Below are positions 54,674-63,663 of a DNA stretch of 64,000 nucleotides, piece by piece (position 1 is the stretch's first letter; each line of letters opens with the position of its first letter). Source of the stretch: Hyphomonadaceae bacterium. Its GTDB lineage: Bacteria; Pseudomonadota; Alphaproteobacteria; Caulobacterales; Aquidulcibacteraceae. The translations under genes and the position numbers were made by a program. The stretch is taken from assembly GCA_009773395.1 (NCBI GenBank), contig WRPI01000005.1, positions 62,001 through 126,000 on the forward strand, read 5' to 3'. Under the pieces are notes generated by a model. The model had not been told where the DNA came from. It made no database searches and saw only the letters and a list, made by a program, of their open reading frames with translations.

Positions 54674-55413
54674 GAGACAGGCTTCGCCTCAGCAGGCATG
54701 ATTTTTTCACCCATGCAAAGCTCATCGGCACGCATTGTTATTTGGTTCATTGATTGTTCGAGAGCAAGGCGAGCGGCTTCAAACGCTGCTTCGTCATTGC
54801 CCATAATCATTATTGGTTCGCCATAAACAATTACGCCACGGCTAAATAAAGGCGGCAAGAGCATTCTATCCCAGGTTTTTAGATATTTTGATCCTTTTAT
54901 TGAAATGCCAATTGGCAACATTGGCACATTTGCGCCTTTGGCAATGCGTATGCTTCCAGGCTTCACCCGCATTCTCGGTCCACTGGGACCATCGGGTGTG
55001 ATTGCTGCTGCTCCGCCTTGTTTGGCATGATTCATAAGCGCGCTCACTGCTTGAGATGCGCCTTTTTCCTTGGTCATATCATCGCGCTTTTTGGTTGAAG
55101 ATCCACGGCTAACCGGGCGGCCAATTAACTCACACGCCCGCGCGACAAATTGCCCATCACGAGAGAGCGATATCAACATCAATACATCTTGTGCATCTGG
55201 CGGTTTGGGCCAAAAACTATGTGCCAAAAATATCCGCGAATGCCAATAACAAAGCACCAAACCTTCGCCTGAATTCCATATTTTCTCGGCAGTTTCCATG
55301 CCTTCATAGCTCCAGCGCGTCGTGGAGCGCACCAAATTCATATAAGCGGCAATTATTTGCGCTAAAATTTCTTGCACCAACCATGAACTTAGGATTTTTT
55401 TCAACATCAGCAT
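54670..55413 (-). CDS. DUF374-type lysophospholipid acyltransferase
   Basis: 247 aa. N-terminal region with WSYEGMETAEKIW, then CYWHSRIFLAHS, ISLSRDGQFVARACELIGRPVSRGSSTK by segments, and AAITPDGPSGPRMRVKPG. DUF374 proteins are PlsC-like acyltransferases regularly found before waaA in alphaproteobacteria. The ATGA/GTGA overlap with waaA supports cotranscription. Substrate unknown. Upstream the operon is cut by inserted genes on the opposite strand. Confidence 0.9.
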   Translation of the reverse strand: MLMLKKILSSWLVQEILAQIIAAYMNLVRSTTRWSYEGMETAEKIWNSGEGLVLCYWHSRIFLAHSFWPKPPDAQDVLMLISLSRDGQFVARACELIGRPVSRGSSTKKRDDMTKEKGASQAVSALMNHAKQGGAAAITPDGPSGPRMRVKPGSIRIAKGANVPMLPIGISIKGSKYLKTWDRMLLPPLFSRGVIVYGEPIMIMGNDEAAFEAARLALEQSMNQITMRADELCMGEKIMPAEAKPVS

Positions 55414-55506
55414 CTCTTACAGCCTTAAAGCAAAATATGCGAGTGCGCACTTGCAACACAAAACCTAATGTTCCATGTAGTAGGGGCAAATCACAAGGAA
55501 AATATT

Positions 55507-56169
55507 TTGCCAAAATTTGATGTTTCAACGCCCGAAGGCCACAAATTGGCGTGGGATGATTATTGGTGGAAAGACCACGCGTTTTTGCGTGAAAACTTCC
55601 AAAATGCCCACCAAATATCCGACAAAATGTGGCGCACCAACCAACCCAGCCCACAGCAACTCGAAGTTTGGCGCGATAAAGGCATCAAAACCATTGTTAA
55701 TTTGCGCGGTGATACGGATTCTAGTTTTACGGTTTTGGAAAAGGAAGCCTGCGAAAAACTTGGGCTTAATTTGCTGTTTTTCAAAGTCGAAAGCCGTGGT
55801 GCACCCGACCCCGAAATTATGCGACCAATGGAAGCGGCGTTGAAAGCCCTTGAATATCCCGCACTTTTGCACTGTAAATCGGGCGCGGATAGGGCCGGGT
55901 TCGCCAGCGTTTTCTACCTCTACCGCATAGAAGGCGTGCCACTTAATGAAGCGCGCAAGCAATTGGCGCTGAAATATTTGCATGTAAGCGCGGGCAAAAC
56001 AGGAATATTAGGCCATTTTTGGGATGAATATGCCAAAGCCGAAGCCTCCACGGGAATTGAGTTTTGGGATTGGGTGGATAATGTCTATGACCGCACCAAA
56101 TTACGCGCTGAATTCAAGCCAACTCCAGTTGGGAGTTGGTTGGTGGATAGGGTTTTGGGGCGAGAGTAG
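55507..56169 (+). CDS. DSP/tyrosine-type phosphatase family protein
   Basis: I prefer TTG 55507 (LPKFDVSTPEGHKLAWDD) with AAGGAA six bases upstream; ATG 55468 adds 13 residues. About 220 aa. The PTP loop is LLHCKSGADRAGF (HCX5R), preceded by TIVNLRGD, and Asp general acid could lie in SRGAPDPEI. It may dephosphorylate protein or phosphoinositide-like lipids. It is on the plus strand, divergent from the lipid A genes. Confidence 0.85.
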   Translation: MPKFDVSTPEGHKLAWDDYWWKDHAFLRENFQNAHQISDKMWRTNQPSPQQLEVWRDKGIKTIVNLRGDTDSSFTVLEKEACEKLGLNLLFFKVESRGAPDPEIMRPMEAALKALEYPALLHCKSGADRAGFASVFYLYRIEGVPLNEARKQLALKYLHVSAGKTGILGHFWDEYAKAEASTGIEFWDWVDNVYDRTKLRAEFKPTPVGSWLVDRVLGRE

Positions 56170-56233
56170 GGGTTGAATGGCGCAGCTATGCAATTTCGTT
56201 TTAGAATACCGAGCAACTTAGATAGGCGAATTT

Positions 56234-58018
56234 ATGCAAAAATATTCAGTAAATCAGCACTTGATAGAAACAGTCTTAGCATGGGTAAACTCTGGTGAAA
56301 TAGCTATTCCAGAAATTCAAAGGCCGTTTGTTTGGGATAGTTCGAAAGTACGTGACTTGATGGATAGTCTATACCAAGGTTATCCGATTGGTTATGTAAT
56401 CGCATGGAAAAACCCAAATGTCAGACTGAAGGACGGCAGTTTGAGCGAAGGGAAGCGAATTCTGATAGACGGGCAACAACGTGTTACGGCGCTTTCGGCG
56501 GCCGTATTGGGGCAGTTTGTCATTAGCAAAACATATGAGCGGATCAAGATAAAAATTGCTTTTAATCCTGTTGAAGAGAAGTTCGAAGTTCAAAACCCTG
56601 CTATTCTCAAAGATAAGACATGGATTCATGACATTGCAGAAGCAATAAATGGCAATTTATTTGAAGTTGCCGAAAAATATTTTTTGCTCAATCCAAGTGC
56701 GGACCGGTTATCCGTTCAAAATGCGCTCCAAACATTGGTAAATATTCCAAAAAAACAAATTGGCATCATTGAGCTAGCTTCGGATTTGGACATTGAAACT
56801 GTCACTGAGATATTTATTCGAATCAATTCCAAAGGAGTTGTTCTAAGCCAGGCAGATTTTGCGATGAGTAAGATATCTTCGAATACGTTGTATCAAGGCA
56901 GTGATTTGCGCAAAGCTATCGACTATTTTTGCCACCTTTGTATTTCGCCAGAATTTTACAAGCATATTATGGATAATGACGAGGATTTCGTTAAAACAGA
57001 GTTGTTTGGCAAAATGCAATGGCTCAAATCAGAAAATGAAGATTTATATGACCCCGATTATAGTGATTTGATAAGAGTAGCCTTCACATCGCAATTTAAC
57101 CGTGGCCGCCTATCTGACTTGGTGAGTTTGTTGTCAGGGAGAAACTTTGAAACAAGAACTTATGAAGAGTCCATCGCCGAGCAGTCGTATTCTTTACTCA
57201 AGGCAGGTGTAGGAAATTTCATCAACGAGACAAATTACAAGAGATTTCTGATGATAGTTAAATCGGCTGGGTTTATTTCACCGAAATTAATCCGTTCTCA
57301 AAATGCAATTAATTTTGCATATATTGTTTATTTGAAACTGAAAGAACTAGGTTATGGGTCAGTTGAGATAGAGAAGTTTGTCCGTCGCTGGTTAGTCTAC
57401 TCAATTTTGACGGGTCGTTATTCTGGTTCCCCCGAAAGCATGTTTGACTATGATATTAAGCAAATTAACCAAAGACCAATTGGCGAATATTTGAAGGAAA
57501 AAGAAGAGGGCGAGCTGTCAGACGCCTTCTGGAGTGCCTCACTTCCGCAGAGTCTTGATACGTCAGTCGCAAGCAGTCCCTATTTCAATGTTTTTCTGGC
57601 CGCGCAAGTAAAAGCAAACGATCGTGGGTTTTTGTCGAGTGACGTTTTGGTTGGCGATTTAATTTCACTTAGAGGCGATATTCACCACTTATTCCCAAAA
57701 GATTACCTAAAAAACAACGGGTTAGATCGCAGCAAATATAATCAAATAGCAAATTACGTTTACATGCAGTCTGAGATAAATATCAAAGTGGGAAATAAAC
57801 CACCTATTGAATATTTTGCGAAGATAAATTCGCAAATTCAAAGCGCGTCACAGCTTTTGACCGGAATCGCGAACAATGAACAATTGTGCCAGAATTTAGC
57901 AATGAACTGCGTTCCCGAAGAAATTCAAGACATGAAGGTCGAAAATTACGATGACTTTTTGATTTTGAGGCGCAAGTTAATGGCCAATAAGATTAAAGTG
58001 TACTACGAAGGGTTGTAA
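56234..58018 (+). CDS. DUF262 + HNH protein (GmrSD/Type IV restriction-like)
   Basis: 594 aa. N-terminal DUF262/ParB-like domain with [10 protein letters not shown] (25-34), [13 protein letters not shown] and DGQQRVTAL (79-87); C-terminal HNH-like domain with [16 protein letters not shown] followed by [22 protein letters not shown]. This fusion is the layout of single-chain GmrSD-type NTP-dependent modified-DNA nucleases and related defence proteins. More AT-rich than flanks and placed in a lipid A cluster, it looks acquired. Confidence 0.85.
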   Translation: MQKYSVNQHLIETVLAWVNSGEIAIPEIQRPFVWDSSKVRDLMDSLYQGYPIGYVIAWKNPNVRLKDGSLSEGKRILIDGQQRVTALSAAVLGQFVISKTYERIKIKIAFNPVEEKFEVQNPAILKDKTWIHDIAEAINGNLFEVAEKYFLLNPSADRLSVQNALQTLVNIPKKQIGIIELASDLDIETVTEIFIRINSKGVVLSQADFAMSKISSNTLYQGSDLRKAIDYFCHLCISPEFYKHIMDNDEDFVKTELFGKMQWLKSENEDLYDPDYSDLIRVAFTSQFNRGRLSDLVSLLSGRNFETRTYEESIAEQSYSLLKAGVGNFINETNYKRFLMIVKSAGFISPKLIRSQNAINFAYIVYLKLKELGYGSVEIEKFVRRWLVYSILTGRYSGSPESMFDYDIKQINQRPIGEYLKEKEEGELSDAFWSASLPQSLDTSVASSPYFNVFLAAQVKANDRGFLSSDVLVGDLISLRGDIHHLFPKDYLKNNGLDRSKYNQIANYVYMQSEINIKVGNKPPIEYFAKINSQIQSASQLLTGIANNEQLCQNLAMNCVPEEIQDMKVENYDDFLILRRKLMANKIKVYYEGL

Positions 58019-58109
58019 TAAAAATCATCTATTTGGCTTTGTTAATTATCGCCATTTGAGATTGAGTTAAGAATGGCCTTAACTTACTGTAGCGACCACT
58101 GCCCACCCC

Positions 58110-58355
58110 CTACTTAATCCCCCGCGCGTAAGTCTCTAAAACTGCGTTCATGCGGGTTTGATAGCCTTTTCCGAGGCTTTTATAGGTATCCAAAACCGAT
58201 TTTTTTACTCGCAATGTTACCATTTGGGTTTTGTCGGGCATTACCAATACCGCATTTTCCCAAAACTCATCGTTTAATTCAGGGATATCAGAATAATCGA
58301 TTTGATCATCATTGCGCGCTTGTAATTCTTTAATTCGTTCTTTTGATATTGTCAT
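58110..58355 (-). CDS. brnA: BrnA-family antitoxin
   Basis: 81 aa. C-terminal ribbon-helix-helix region with VTLRVKKSVLDTYKSLGKGYQTRMNAVLETY, the BrnA pattern. It follows brnT with a 26-bp overlap, the usual toxin-first order. It should neutralise BrnT and autoregulate the operon. Confidence 0.9.
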   Translation of the reverse strand: MTISKERIKELQARNDDQIDYSDIPELNDEFWENAVLVMPDKTQMVTLRVKKSVLDTYKSLGKGYQTRMNAVLETYARGIK

Positions 58356-58614
58356 TGTAAAGCCTCCTTTCGATTTTATTTGCTAGTCTTGCTGAAATAA
58401 TTCTTGTTTTCTCATGTCTGTCGGTATGAACAACTACGATAACAACGCAAAACCCAATTTCACCAATGCTTACAAACCGATGTTCGCCATAATTATTTCG
58501 CTCATCTGCTTTGGAATAAATTGGGCCGTTAAAAATTTCGTAGGCTTCCTCAAAGCTAATCCCATGCTTGGCAATATTTGCTGCGTTCTTTGAGGCGTCC
58601 CATTCAAATTTCAT
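58330..58614 (-). CDS. brnT: BrnT-family toxin
   Basis: 94 aa ribonuclease toxin of the BrnT/RelE-like fold: FEWDASKNAANIAKHGISFEEAYEIF, then YGEHRFVSIGEIGFCVVIVV and the late TRIISARLANKIERRLY. Start ATG 58614 has no Shine-Dalgarno, but a promoter is placed for a leaderless transcript. With brnA it forms a complete TA pair without stops, unlike HigBA and ParDE in this window. Confidence 0.92.
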   Translation of the reverse strand: MKFEWDASKNAANIAKHGISFEEAYEIFNGPIYSKADERNNYGEHRFVSIGEIGFCVVIVVVHTDRHEKTRIISARLANKIERRLYNDNIKRTN

Positions 58615-58619
58615 GAGGC

Positions 58620-58648
58620 GCTATAATACAAATAGTATTTACAATCAA
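58620..58648 (-). promoter_or_regulatory. brnTA promoter (leaderless)
   Basis: On the minus strand TTGATT (58648-58643), 17 bp, TATAGC (58625-58620), then five bases to the brnT ATG. Transcription would begin at the first codon. The box sequence fits both elements well. Confidence 0.6.
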
Positions 58649-58653
58649 GGCGT

Positions 58654-60441
58654 TTATTTTCCATTTCGACTCAACTGCAATTTCGCCAATTCCGCATAAA
58701 GGCCATTTTTGGCGATAAGTTCGTTGTGGGTGCCGCTTTCGGCGATTTTGCCTTGGCTTAGCACCAAAATTTTATCGGCACCACGCACTGTTGAAAGCCT
58801 GTGCGCGACCACTAATGTTGTGCGGTTTTTGCAAAATTCAGCAAGTGATTTGGCGATTTTTGCTTCGTTTTCGCTATCAAGTGCGCTGGTGGGTTCGTCC
58901 AAAAGCAATATTGGTGCATCGCGCAAAATGGCGCGGGCGAGGGATATGCGTTGGCGCTCACCGCCTGAAAGCGAGGCTCCGCGTGGGCCAATCATGGCAT
59001 TGATGCCTTCGGGCAGTTTGAACACAAAGTCACAGGCTGCCTTGCGCAATGCGGCTTCAATTTCCGCATCAGTTTTGTCAATTGTGCCAAAACTCACATT
59101 TTCACGAATTGAAGCTTCAAAAATAATCGCGTCTTGCGACACAAGTGCAATCGCATTCCTAAGCGAGGCCAAGGTCAAATCGCGCACATCATGGCCATCA
59201 ATTTTCACTTCGCCTGTGCCAACATCAAATAAGCGCGGCACAAGGTTGATAATGGTCGATTTGCCAGATCCAGACGCGCCGACCAAGGCAATTGTTTGCC
59301 CGTTTTTGGCGACAAAGCTGATTTTTGAAAGCGCCATTTGGCCTTCATAATCAAACCCAACATTTTTGAATTCCACATTGCCAACGGATTTGTCGAGTGC
59401 AATTGCGCCTGTTTTGTCTTTAATTGCGGGTTCTTCGTCCAAAATAGCGTAAAAGCGGTTAAGGCCAGCCACGCCTTCTTGCATGATTGTATTCATATTA
59501 CCAAGGCTGCGGATTGAGCCAGAAATCATCAAAAGCGCAGCGATAAAGCTCATTAAATCGCCAATACTCGCTCCGCCTTGGTTTATGCGATAAGCCGCGA
59601 ACGCCAAAACCCCAGCGATGGCAAAGCCGCCCAAAAGCTCTAAAATTGGGTCAATGCGGCCTTTTTGTTCGACTGCGCGAAACAAAATGCGCATTCTCTC
59701 ACTGAGTGACGCTGAAACCCGCGCGCTTTCAGTTCTTTCCATGGCATAGGTTTTTACAAGCCTTATGCCGCCGAGACTTTCTTCAATAACGCCTGCCAAT
59801 TGGCCCGCTTGTTCTTGGCTTTGCCCCGCGATTTTACGAAGCCGGGTTCCAATTAAATTGATGGGGTAAATCGCAATTGGCAAAACCACGACGGACACTA
59901 TTGCCAATTGCCAATCTGCTTCAAACATTGCAAATAATAAGCCGACAATGGTGAGAACATCGCGCACCAGTGAATTTGTGACTTTAAGAACCGCTTCACG
60001 AATTGCATTGACATCATTCAAAAACCGAGCCGAAAAAGCCCCCGATTGCTCCTTTATGATGCGAGAATAATCGAGCGATAATAATTTGGTGAACAAATCA
60101 TTTTGTAAATGCGTGGTCGCCAATAATGCGGCGCGGTTGGTTGCAACTGTTGATAAATACCAGGCCACGCCGCGCACTATTGAGACAATAATTACAATCA
60201 CCGGCCCCCAAATCGCCATTTGCATGGCGTTGAGATTCAGCCAAATGTGCTTCTGTGGCGCATTCGGCAAATTGCCCAATGCATCGACAACCGAGCCCAG
60301 AATTTTTGGATAAAGACTTGATGCCCCTGCCACCAAAACCATAAAGGCTGTGGCCAAAAACAAAATTGGCAATTGTTGCTTAAGCCAAAACTGCCAAAAA
60401 CGCCTTATTGGTGGCAAAGACGATTGGGTTGGTTGCTTCAA
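58654..60441 (-). CDS. ABC exporter, MsbA-type (fused membrane and ATPase domains)
   Basis: 595 aa with a six-segment transmembrane domain (about 20-320) and a C-terminal ABC domain: Walker A VGASGSGKSTIINLV, signature LSGGERQRISLARAILRDAPI by segments, Walker B ILLLDEPTSALD, H-loop VVAHRLSTV. Probably exports lipid A or another lipid across the inner membrane, judging from the neighbouring lipid A genes. The DUF4170 start overlaps its start region (ATGA at 60438). Confidence 0.92.
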   Translation of the reverse strand: MKQPTQSSLPPIRRFWQFWLKQQLPILFLATAFMVLVAGASSLYPKILGSVVDALGNLPNAPQKHIWLNLNAMQMAIWGPVIVIIVSIVRGVAWYLSTVATNRAALLATTHLQNDLFTKLLSLDYSRIIKEQSGAFSARFLNDVNAIREAVLKVTNSLVRDVLTIVGLLFAMFEADWQLAIVSVVVLPIAIYPINLIGTRLRKIAGQSQEQAGQLAGVIEESLGGIRLVKTYAMERTESARVSASLSERMRILFRAVEQKGRIDPILELLGGFAIAGVLAFAAYRINQGGASIGDLMSFIAALLMISGSIRSLGNMNTIMQEGVAGLNRFYAILDEEPAIKDKTGAIALDKSVGNVEFKNVGFDYEGQMALSKISFVAKNGQTIALVGASGSGKSTIINLVPRLFDVGTGEVKIDGHDVRDLTLASLRNAIALVSQDAIIFEASIRENVSFGTIDKTDAEIEAALRKAACDFVFKLPEGINAMIGPRGASLSGGERQRISLARAILRDAPILLLDEPTSALDSENEAKIAKSLAEFCKNRTTLVVAHRLSTVRGADKILVLSQGKIAESGTHNELIAKNGLYAELAKLQLSRNGK

Positions 60442-60683
60442 TGGTCTTCGTCGCAGGCTTCTGCGCCTTCAGGATCAATGAGCCTGTGCGCATGAATTAC
60501 GAAATAGCGCATATGGGCATTATCGACGCTTTTTTGCGCCGCAGTTTTCCAAGCTTCGCGCGCATCGTGATAATTTGGGTATGCGCCGACAAAGTGCATT
60601 TGCTGCAAATCACGGAAATGGACTTGGCCGATTTGTTCCATCTCACCGCCGATGACGAGATGCAATAATTGTTTTTTTGGCAT
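60438..60683 (-). CDS. DUF4170 protein
   Basis: 81 aa: MPKKQLLHLVIGGEMEQIG, FVGAYPNYHDAREAWKTAAQ, and RYFVIHAHRLIDPE, the typical DUF4170 length and motifs. This is a small alphaproteobacterial protein often found between a bisphosphate nucleotidase gene and lipid A genes. Role unknown. ATGA overlap with the ABC transporter gene. Confidence 0.92.
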   Translation of the reverse strand: MPKKQLLHLVIGGEMEQIGQVHFRDLQQMHFVGAYPNYHDAREAWKTAAQKSVDNAHMRYFVIHAHRLIDPEGAEACDEDH

Positions 60684-60746
60684 GTTTGAACCTCATTCTA
60701 ACTATTAGCCACCTCAATATAGCAAAAAGATTGCCAAGAAGTAGCA

Positions 60747-61544
60747 TTAATCTGCGCTTATTTGCGCCAATTGAGTTATGATTTCATCATGCAAATGCGG
60801 GCCGCTGGCGATCAAGTTCGTTTGCACGGGTTTGGCTTGATTAAATACGAATTCATTGCCCACATAATCACTAATCGTGCCGCCAGCTTCAGAAACAATA
60901 ATTGCCCCTGCTGCGATGTCCCAATCATTGGATTGTCTGGTTCCAATTGTCATATCAAACTCGCCGCTTGCCACCAAAGCCAAGCGATAGGCAATTGAAT
61001 TGCGGCTTTCAATATGCATTTCGGGCCAGGGCGTGCGCCAAGATTTCGCGCAAAACCAATGCTTGTCGCCCAAAATTCGCGCACCGCTCAAGGCTTGGCG
61101 CGCGCTTACTTTTATTTGGCTATGGTTTTTATATGCGCCGTCGCCGCGAGTAGCGTAAAACATCTCATTGGTGGCAGGATTAAACACAACACCTAAAATC
61201 GCTTTGCCATTTTCAACCAAGGCAATTGAAATGGTAAAATGCGGAATTCCTTTGGTAAATGCCCTTGTGCCATCAATTGGGTCAATCATCCAAGTTCGGT
61301 GGCAACGCAATCTTGAGCCATCATCGGGAGTTTCTTCGGAAAGCCAGCCATAATCGGGATATTTAGATTTCAGCGTTTCACGCAATATATTATCGGCGTG
61401 TAAATCGGCATCGGTCACTGGGTTATTGGGCGATTTGTGCCTAACATCCATTGGTTTGCCGAAATAACAAAGTGTAATTTCGCCCGCCGCTTTTGCTGCT
61501 GCTATGGCATCTGCCAATATATTTTCAAGATTATGATCCAGCAA
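60747..61544 (-). CDS. cysQ: 3'(2'),5'-bisphosphate nucleotidase / inositol monophosphatase family
   Basis: 265 aa. Metal-binding motifs: DADLHAD, LSEETPDDG (E), MIDPIDGTRAFTKGIPHF and the C-terminal SNDWDIAAGAIIVSEAGGT. Such enzymes remove 3'-phosphate from PAP (CysQ) or dephosphorylate inositol phosphates. Start overlaps the stop of PmbA by 14 bp. Substrate assignment is by context only. Confidence 0.85.
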   Translation of the reverse strand: MLDHNLENILADAIAAAKAAGEITLCYFGKPMDVRHKSPNNPVTDADLHADNILRETLKSKYPDYGWLSEETPDDGSRLRCHRTWMIDPIDGTRAFTKGIPHFTISIALVENGKAILGVVFNPATNEMFYATRGDGAYKNHSQIKVSARQALSGARILGDKHWFCAKSWRTPWPEMHIESRNSIAYRLALVASGEFDMTIGTRQSNDWDIAAGAIIVSEAGGTISDYVGNEFVFNQAKPVQTNLIASGPHLHDEIITQLAQISAD

Positions 61545-62871
61545 TTGTCATACCGTCTATCAAAAGGCTGGGGCAATCAATCGCGCTTTTGCCTTCAAGG
61601 TCATTTGCAGGTATCAGATTTGCAAACATATCTATCATATTACCAGCAATCGTAATTTCACTTATCGCACCCGCTTTTTCGCCATTTATAATTTCCATCC
61701 CCGCAACACCTACCGAATAATCGCCGGTATTTGGATTGAATGACGGCGACATTGCTTCAATAATAAAAAGCCCATTGCCCATTTGTTTTATCAAATCATC
61801 TTGGCTTAGGTTTGACGGTTGCAATACAAAATTTGAAACCCCAATGCCTGCCGATCCGCCTTGATTCATACTGGCATGGCCGTTGGTTTGTAGGCCAAGT
61901 TGCAATGCGGTTGAAGTATTCAATAGCCAATTCGTAAGAACACCATTTTCGATAATGTTCTGTTTGGAAACTTTCACCCCTTCGCCGTCAAACGGCTTTG
62001 AACCCCATCCGCCCAATTTGAACGGGTCATCAATAATATTGATGTTTTGGCTGAAAATTTGCTGTCCCAATTTATCACGCAAAAACGAAACCCCACGCGC
62101 AATTGCTGCGCCCGAAATCGCGCTGATTAAATAGCTCATGATGCTGCGCGCAACCCGTGCTTCGAGAATCACTGGAGCTTTCGTGGAAGCGATTTTCTTT
62201 GACTTAAGCCGCGCAATCGCACGCTCACCTGCCTCTATTCCGATTAGTTTGGCATCGCGCAGGAGTGGCCTAAATCTTGCCGAATGGCCAGCATAGTCAC
62301 GCTCCTTTTCGTCGTCTTCCCCAGCCAAAGCAGCAACTCCAAGGCTCCAACTCGTGCCACCATAACCGCCGATGAAGCCGTTGGTTGCGCCATAAACCAC
62401 TTCTGATTTGCCCCATGATGAACCGCAACCTGCTATATTGGTGACGCCTTTAACTTCAAGCGCGGCGGCTTCACATTCAAGGGCGCGGGCTTCAAGCCAG
62501 GCTAAATCAGGCTCGCTTGGGTCTTCAATTTCAAGATTTCTGATATTGGTTTCGATATTGGTTTCGGACGCGATCCCGCAAAATGGATCCTCGGCTGCGG
62601 CGCGCGCCATTGAAACCACGCGATTGGCCAAAATATCAAGTGCTTCTTTGTTCAATGCCGAAGTCGATGCACCCGCTTGCTGTTTGCCGATGATAATGCG
62701 CAAGCCCGCCGAACGCGCTTCCTCACGTTCAACATTTTCAAGCTTGCCAAGGCGCACCGCGACGCCAAGACTCATGCTTTTGTTGCAGGCGCAATCAGCA
62801 GCGTCGGCGCCCAATTCCTTGGCGCGTTTCAATAAATAATTGGCGGCATCATATAGTGCTTGGTCTTGCAT
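61531..62871 (-). CDS. pmbA: PmbA/TldD-family metalloprotease (PmbA type)
   Basis: 446 aa. N-terminal region with LGVAVRLGKLENVEREEARSAG by segments; middle with GRL; C-terminal domain with LGGWGSKPFDGEGVKVSKQNI by segments, LLNTSTALQLGLQTNGHA and SPSFNPNTGDYSVGVAGMEIINGE. PmbA/TldE lacks the catalytic HEXXH of TldD and acts with it; TldD is not in the window. First gene of the run pmbA-cysQ-DUF4170-ABC transporter. Confidence 0.92.
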   Translation of the reverse strand: MQDQALYDAANYLLKRAKELGADAADCACNKSMSLGVAVRLGKLENVEREEARSAGLRIIIGKQQAGASTSALNKEALDILANRVVSMARAAAEDPFCGIASETNIETNIRNLEIEDPSEPDLAWLEARALECEAAALEVKGVTNIAGCGSSWGKSEVVYGATNGFIGGYGGTSWSLGVAALAGEDDEKERDYAGHSARFRPLLRDAKLIGIEAGERAIARLKSKKIASTKAPVILEARVARSIMSYLISAISGAAIARGVSFLRDKLGQQIFSQNINIIDDPFKLGGWGSKPFDGEGVKVSKQNIIENGVLTNWLLNTSTALQLGLQTNGHASMNQGGSAGIGVSNFVLQPSNLSQDDLIKQMGNGLFIIEAMSPSFNPNTGDYSVGVAGMEIINGEKAGAISEITIAGNMIDMFANLIPANDLEGKSAIDCPSLLIDGMTIAGS

Positions 62872-62966
62872 CGGTCATCATTTCTATAATGAAAAGCCAA
62901 TGTGCTTTTTCGTGAAAATTTGCAAGCCAGTGAATGTAATCAGGCGATATATTTCTGTTTAGTCAC

Positions 62967-63362
62967 CTAAATCGCGTTCAATAAACAGAAAACGCCAATC
63001 CAAAGCAAACTAACCAAGGTGCAAGATGTGCCAATTAAGCGACCTTTTGAAACGCCAGAAGATTTAATAAGCCCCGATGCATGCAGCACTCGGCCAATGG
63101 TCAATAGCGCGCCACCAACGTGAATAACCCAGCCTGGTTGCGCACTCATTGATAATAATACCAGGCCAATTAGGGCCGCAGGCACATATTCGGTGGCATT
63201 GCCGTGAGTGCGAATAGCCCTTAACATTTCAGGATCGCCGCCATCACCAAGGCCAATGCCTTTGCCGCGTCGGTGGCGAATTACGTTTATTGCTAGGAAA
63301 AGCACGATTAGGATATTGAGGCCGATATAAAGGCTGGCGATGTTAATATTGTCCATTTTCAC
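62967..63362 (-). CDS. MAPEG-family membrane protein
   Basis: 131 aa with four membrane segments and the MAPEG pattern: VIRHRRGKGIGLGDGGDPEMLRAIRTHGNATEYVPAALIGLVLL by segments (RAxRxHxNxxEYVP). Members include glutathione transferases and YecN-like proteins; the actual reaction is not known. It is divergent from the 63499 small gene. Confidence 0.9.
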   Translation of the reverse strand: MKMDNINIASLYIGLNILIVLFLAINVIRHRRGKGIGLGDGGDPEMLRAIRTHGNATEYVPAALIGLVLLSMSAQPGWVIHVGGALLTIGRVLHASGLIKSSGVSKGRLIGTSCTLVSLLWIGVFCLLNAI

Positions 63363-63498
63363 TCCCTTTTATTGTCATTATTTCGCAATATCATGCCTTG
63401 AACGTCCAAATGATGCAATAGATAAAATTGTATTCAAATCATTCACTAAATTGAATTGTATTTACGATATGGTGAAATTATCAGTGGAGGGGAAAACC

Positions 63499-63657
63499 AT
63501 GATATACGTAATTTTGAGTGTTTTGGCGATAGCAATAATAATTGGTGCTGGCGTGTTTTCAGTCGCAGTTTTGCGGGTTATTCGTGAACAATTTGACGAA
63601 ATGATGCCTAATCGTATGGTTGAGTTTGCAGGCTTTATTGAGCTTCCAAAAAACTAA
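63499..63657 (+). CDS. Small single-pass membrane protein
   Basis: 52 aa from ATG 63499 with a strong GGAGGGG ribosome binding site; the longer upstream frame lacks one. One membrane segment (about 2-24, IYVILSVLAIAIIIGAGVFSV), then a charged tail with REQFDEMMPNRMVEF. The function is unknown. The strong SD argues that it is a real gene. Confidence 0.6.
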   Translation: MIYVILSVLAIAIIIGAGVFSVAVLRVIREQFDEMMPNRMVEFAGFIELPKN

Positions 63658-63663
63658 ACTGGA

